A stretch of 32,682 nt of DNA from Lachnospiraceae bacterium. GTDB lineage: Bacteria; Bacillota; Clostridia; Lachnospirales; Lachnospiraceae. The translations under genes and the position numbers were made by a program. Position 1 is the first letter of the stretch. Each line of letters starts with the position of its first letter. The notes beneath the pieces were generated by a model, which was given only the letters and a program-made list of their open reading frames with translations, made no database searches and had not been told where the DNA came from. The stretch covers positions 1-32,682 of the forward strand of contig JAILAF010000060.1 of the NCBI GenBank assembly GCA_024681775.1, read 5' to 3'. Shown here in pieces: positions 31,243 through 32,682 of the stretch.

Positions 31243-32682
31243 CAGCAGGTTCCCTCCAATGCGCCGAAATGACAGAGCTGCGTGCATACCTTACATCCGA
31301 TGCACAGGGTCCGGTCAATCTGTACCTTGCCGTCCACCACGGAGATGGCAGGACAGCCGATCTGCATGCAGGCCTTACAACCGACACACTTGTCATGATT
31401 TACACTGATGGGAGGCTTATGCTCCACACCTTTGATCATGACACAGGGCCTGCGGCTGATGATGATAGAGGGGCCTTCAAAGGCCAGTTCCTCCCGGATC
31501 ACCTGCTCCGTGGTCTTCAGATCATAGGGATCCGTCACAACCACGTGATCAAAACCCAGCGCACGGCAGAGGGCCTCCAGGTCCACTTTTCCGGCAGGCT
31601 CTCCGCGGAGATTTTTCCCGGTGGTGGGATTTTGCTGATGTCCCGTCATACCCGTGATGGAATTGTCCAGGATGATCACGGTGGAATCCGTCATGTTATA
31701 GGCGATGTCCGTGATGCCGGTGATACCGGAGTGAATGAAGGTGGAATCGCCGATGACGCCCACACTGTGACGCTCTCCCTCGGGGCCCATGGCCTTGTTG
31801 AAGCCGTGGAGACCGGAGCAGGAAGCACCCATACAAACATTCAGGTCCATGGCATTTAACGGCGCCACAGCTCCCAGAGTATAGCAGCCGATGTCACCGT
31901 AGACCATGCATTTTAACTTCTTCAACAGATGGAAAATGCCCCTGTGCGGGCAGCCTGCGCACATGACGGGAGGTCTGCCGGGAATCTCGTCGGGGAGGGA
32001 GATGCTGGCGGGCTCCTCCATTCCCATGCAGCGCCGGATCAGATTCGGCGATAACTCTCCGCAGATGGGGAAGCGGTCCTTGCCCTCCACCTGTAACCCC
32101 AATGCTCTGCAGTGGGTCTCGATGAAAGGATCCAGCTCTTCCAGCACGATGAGACGGTCCACCTCCGAAGCAAAATCCCGGATCAGCTGCTCCGGCATGG
32201 GCCAGATCATGCCCAGCTTCAGGATGCTGGCCTGCTCGCCGAAGACTTCTCTGGCATATTGATAAGAGGTGGAGGAGGTGATGATGCCCAGGGTGGTATC
32301 ACCCATCTCCACGCGGTTGAGATCGCTCTTTTCCGCCCAGGCAATGAGGTCTTTCGTCCTCTGCTCCACGCGGACGTGGGCATCCCGGGAGTTTTTCGTC
32401 ATCATGACCTTGGCAGGGTCTTTTTGATAGGGGACCTGCGCCGGCTCCACCCGCTCTCCCGGCTCCACCACGCTCTGGGAGTGGGACACTCTGGTGCAGA
32501 GCTTCAGGAACACGGGGGTATTAAACTCCTCGGAGATCTCAAAGGCTTTTTTGGCAAAAAGCAGCGCCTCCGCGGAATCGGAAGGCTCCAGCATGGGCAC
32601 CTTTGAAGCCTGCGCATAGTGTCTGGAATCCTGCTCGTTCTGGGAAGAGTGCATCCCGGGGTCGTCCGCCACACAGATCACC
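31242..32682 (-). CDS. iorA: Indolepyruvate:ferredoxin oxidoreductase alpha subunit IorA (5' part beyond window)
   Basis: The C-terminal 480 or so residues of IorA, normally about 580-600, so roughly 110 N-terminal residues lie off the right edge. The frame is open to the end of the window. Seen: the pyrimidine-domain signature ADDPGMHSSQNEQDSRHY near the edge, a central domain (LGIITSSTSYQYAREV), and MCAGCPHRGIFH. The thiamine-diphosphate domain follows (GDIGCYTLG, then GDSTFIHSGI and ILDNSITGMTGHQ). A C-terminal ferredoxin domain has two [4Fe-4S] motifs: CVGCKACMQIGCP and CIGCKVCTQLC. All cofactor motifs visible are intact, so the enzyme is probably active in aromatic amino-acid fermentation. 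Confidence 0.95.
   Translation of the reverse strand, partial: VICVADDPGMHSSQNEQDSRHYAQASKVPMLEPSDSAEALLFAKKAFEISEEFNTPVFLKLCTRVSHSQSVVEPGERVEPAQVPYQKDPAKVMMTKNSRDAHVRVEQRTKDLIAWAEKSDLNRVEMGDTTLGIITSSTSYQYAREVFGEQASILKLGMIWPMPEQLIRDFASEVDRLIVLEELDPFIETHCRALGLQVEGKDRFPICGELSPNLIRRCMGMEEPASISLPDEIPGRPPVMCAGCPHRGIFHLLKKLKCMVYGDIGCYTLGAVAPLNAMDLNVCMGASCSGLHGFNKAMGPEGERHSVGVIGDSTFIHSGITGITDIAYNMTDSTVIILDNSITGMTGHQQNPTTGKNLRGEPAGKVDLEALCRALGFDHVVVTDPYDLKTTEQVIREELAFEGPSIIISRRPCVMIKGVEHKPPISVNHDKCVGCKACMQIGCPAISVVDGKVQIDRTLCIGCKVCTQLCHFGALEGTC

Noticed and set aside
1..32682. tRNA, rRNA, CRISPR arrays, insertion sequences, attachment sites or prophage
   Set aside because: Looked for on both strands by eye. 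No cloverleaf, regularly spaced direct repeats, transposase motifs or flanking terminal repeats were seen.

Overview
The window looks like part of the chromosome of a GC-rich anaerobic Firmicute, most likely a Lachnospiraceae-type Clostridium relative. The clues are consensus GGAGG ribosome sites and sigma-A promoters, the Ptb-Buk butyrate branch, a ferredoxin-linked indolepyruvate oxidoreductase, a LacI-type uronate regulator and lipobox lipoproteins typical of Gram-positives. I see no rRNA, tRNA, CRISPR array, insertion sequence or phage gene. The region reads as core and metabolic chromosome, not a mobile island.

Layout. (1) 1-4880: a galacturonate-catabolism locus. uxaA (cut by the left window edge) and uxaB run leftwards. 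A LacI-family regulator and uxaC run rightwards. The divergent control region holds two good sigma-A promoters and three copies of a LacI-type operator. (2) 5051-6866: a stand-alone methyl-accepting chemotaxis protein with its own terminator. (3) 6921-9060: a leftward zinc-type locus: a Fur/Zur-family repressor, then an ABC ATPase and an ABC permease. No substrate-binding protein gene is present, and three tandem hairpins lie between the repressor and the ATPase. (4) 9081-11195: ptb-buk, the phosphotransbutyrylase/butyrate kinase route from butyryl-CoA to butyrate and ATP. (5) 11288-11848: an unrecognised four-helix membrane protein. (6) 11837-20281: a complete oligopeptide ABC importer (binding lipoprotein, two permeases, two ATPases) followed by a tiny TTG-started membrane protein. 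The second permease carries an extracellular insertion of about 370 residues built from degenerate repeats. The binding protein is also oversized, and its mRNA has a long structured leader.

(7) 20325-22294: a PlsC-type acyltransferase and a cation diffusion facilitator, both leftwards. (8) 22311-24211: a HAD phosphatase and a metallophosphoesterase lipoprotein, rightwards. (9) 24231-29699: a leftward operon of a HerA/DUF853 ATPase followed by the two halves of a heterodimeric ABC exporter. All the degenerate catalytic motifs of the exporter fall in one composite ATP site. (10) 29741-32682: a leftward indolepyruvate:ferredoxin oxidoreductase pair (iorA cut by the right window edge, iorB), then a YkgJ-type cysteine-cluster protein and a strong terminator.

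The most unusual item is the peptide importer: its OppC has a repeat-built ectodomain, its OppA has an extra segment, it has a structured leader, and a small membrane protein is translationally coupled to oppF. The zur-hairpins-znuCB arrangement and the DUF853-exporter operon are the next most interesting. All functional statements rest on recognising family motifs by eye; no database search was run.
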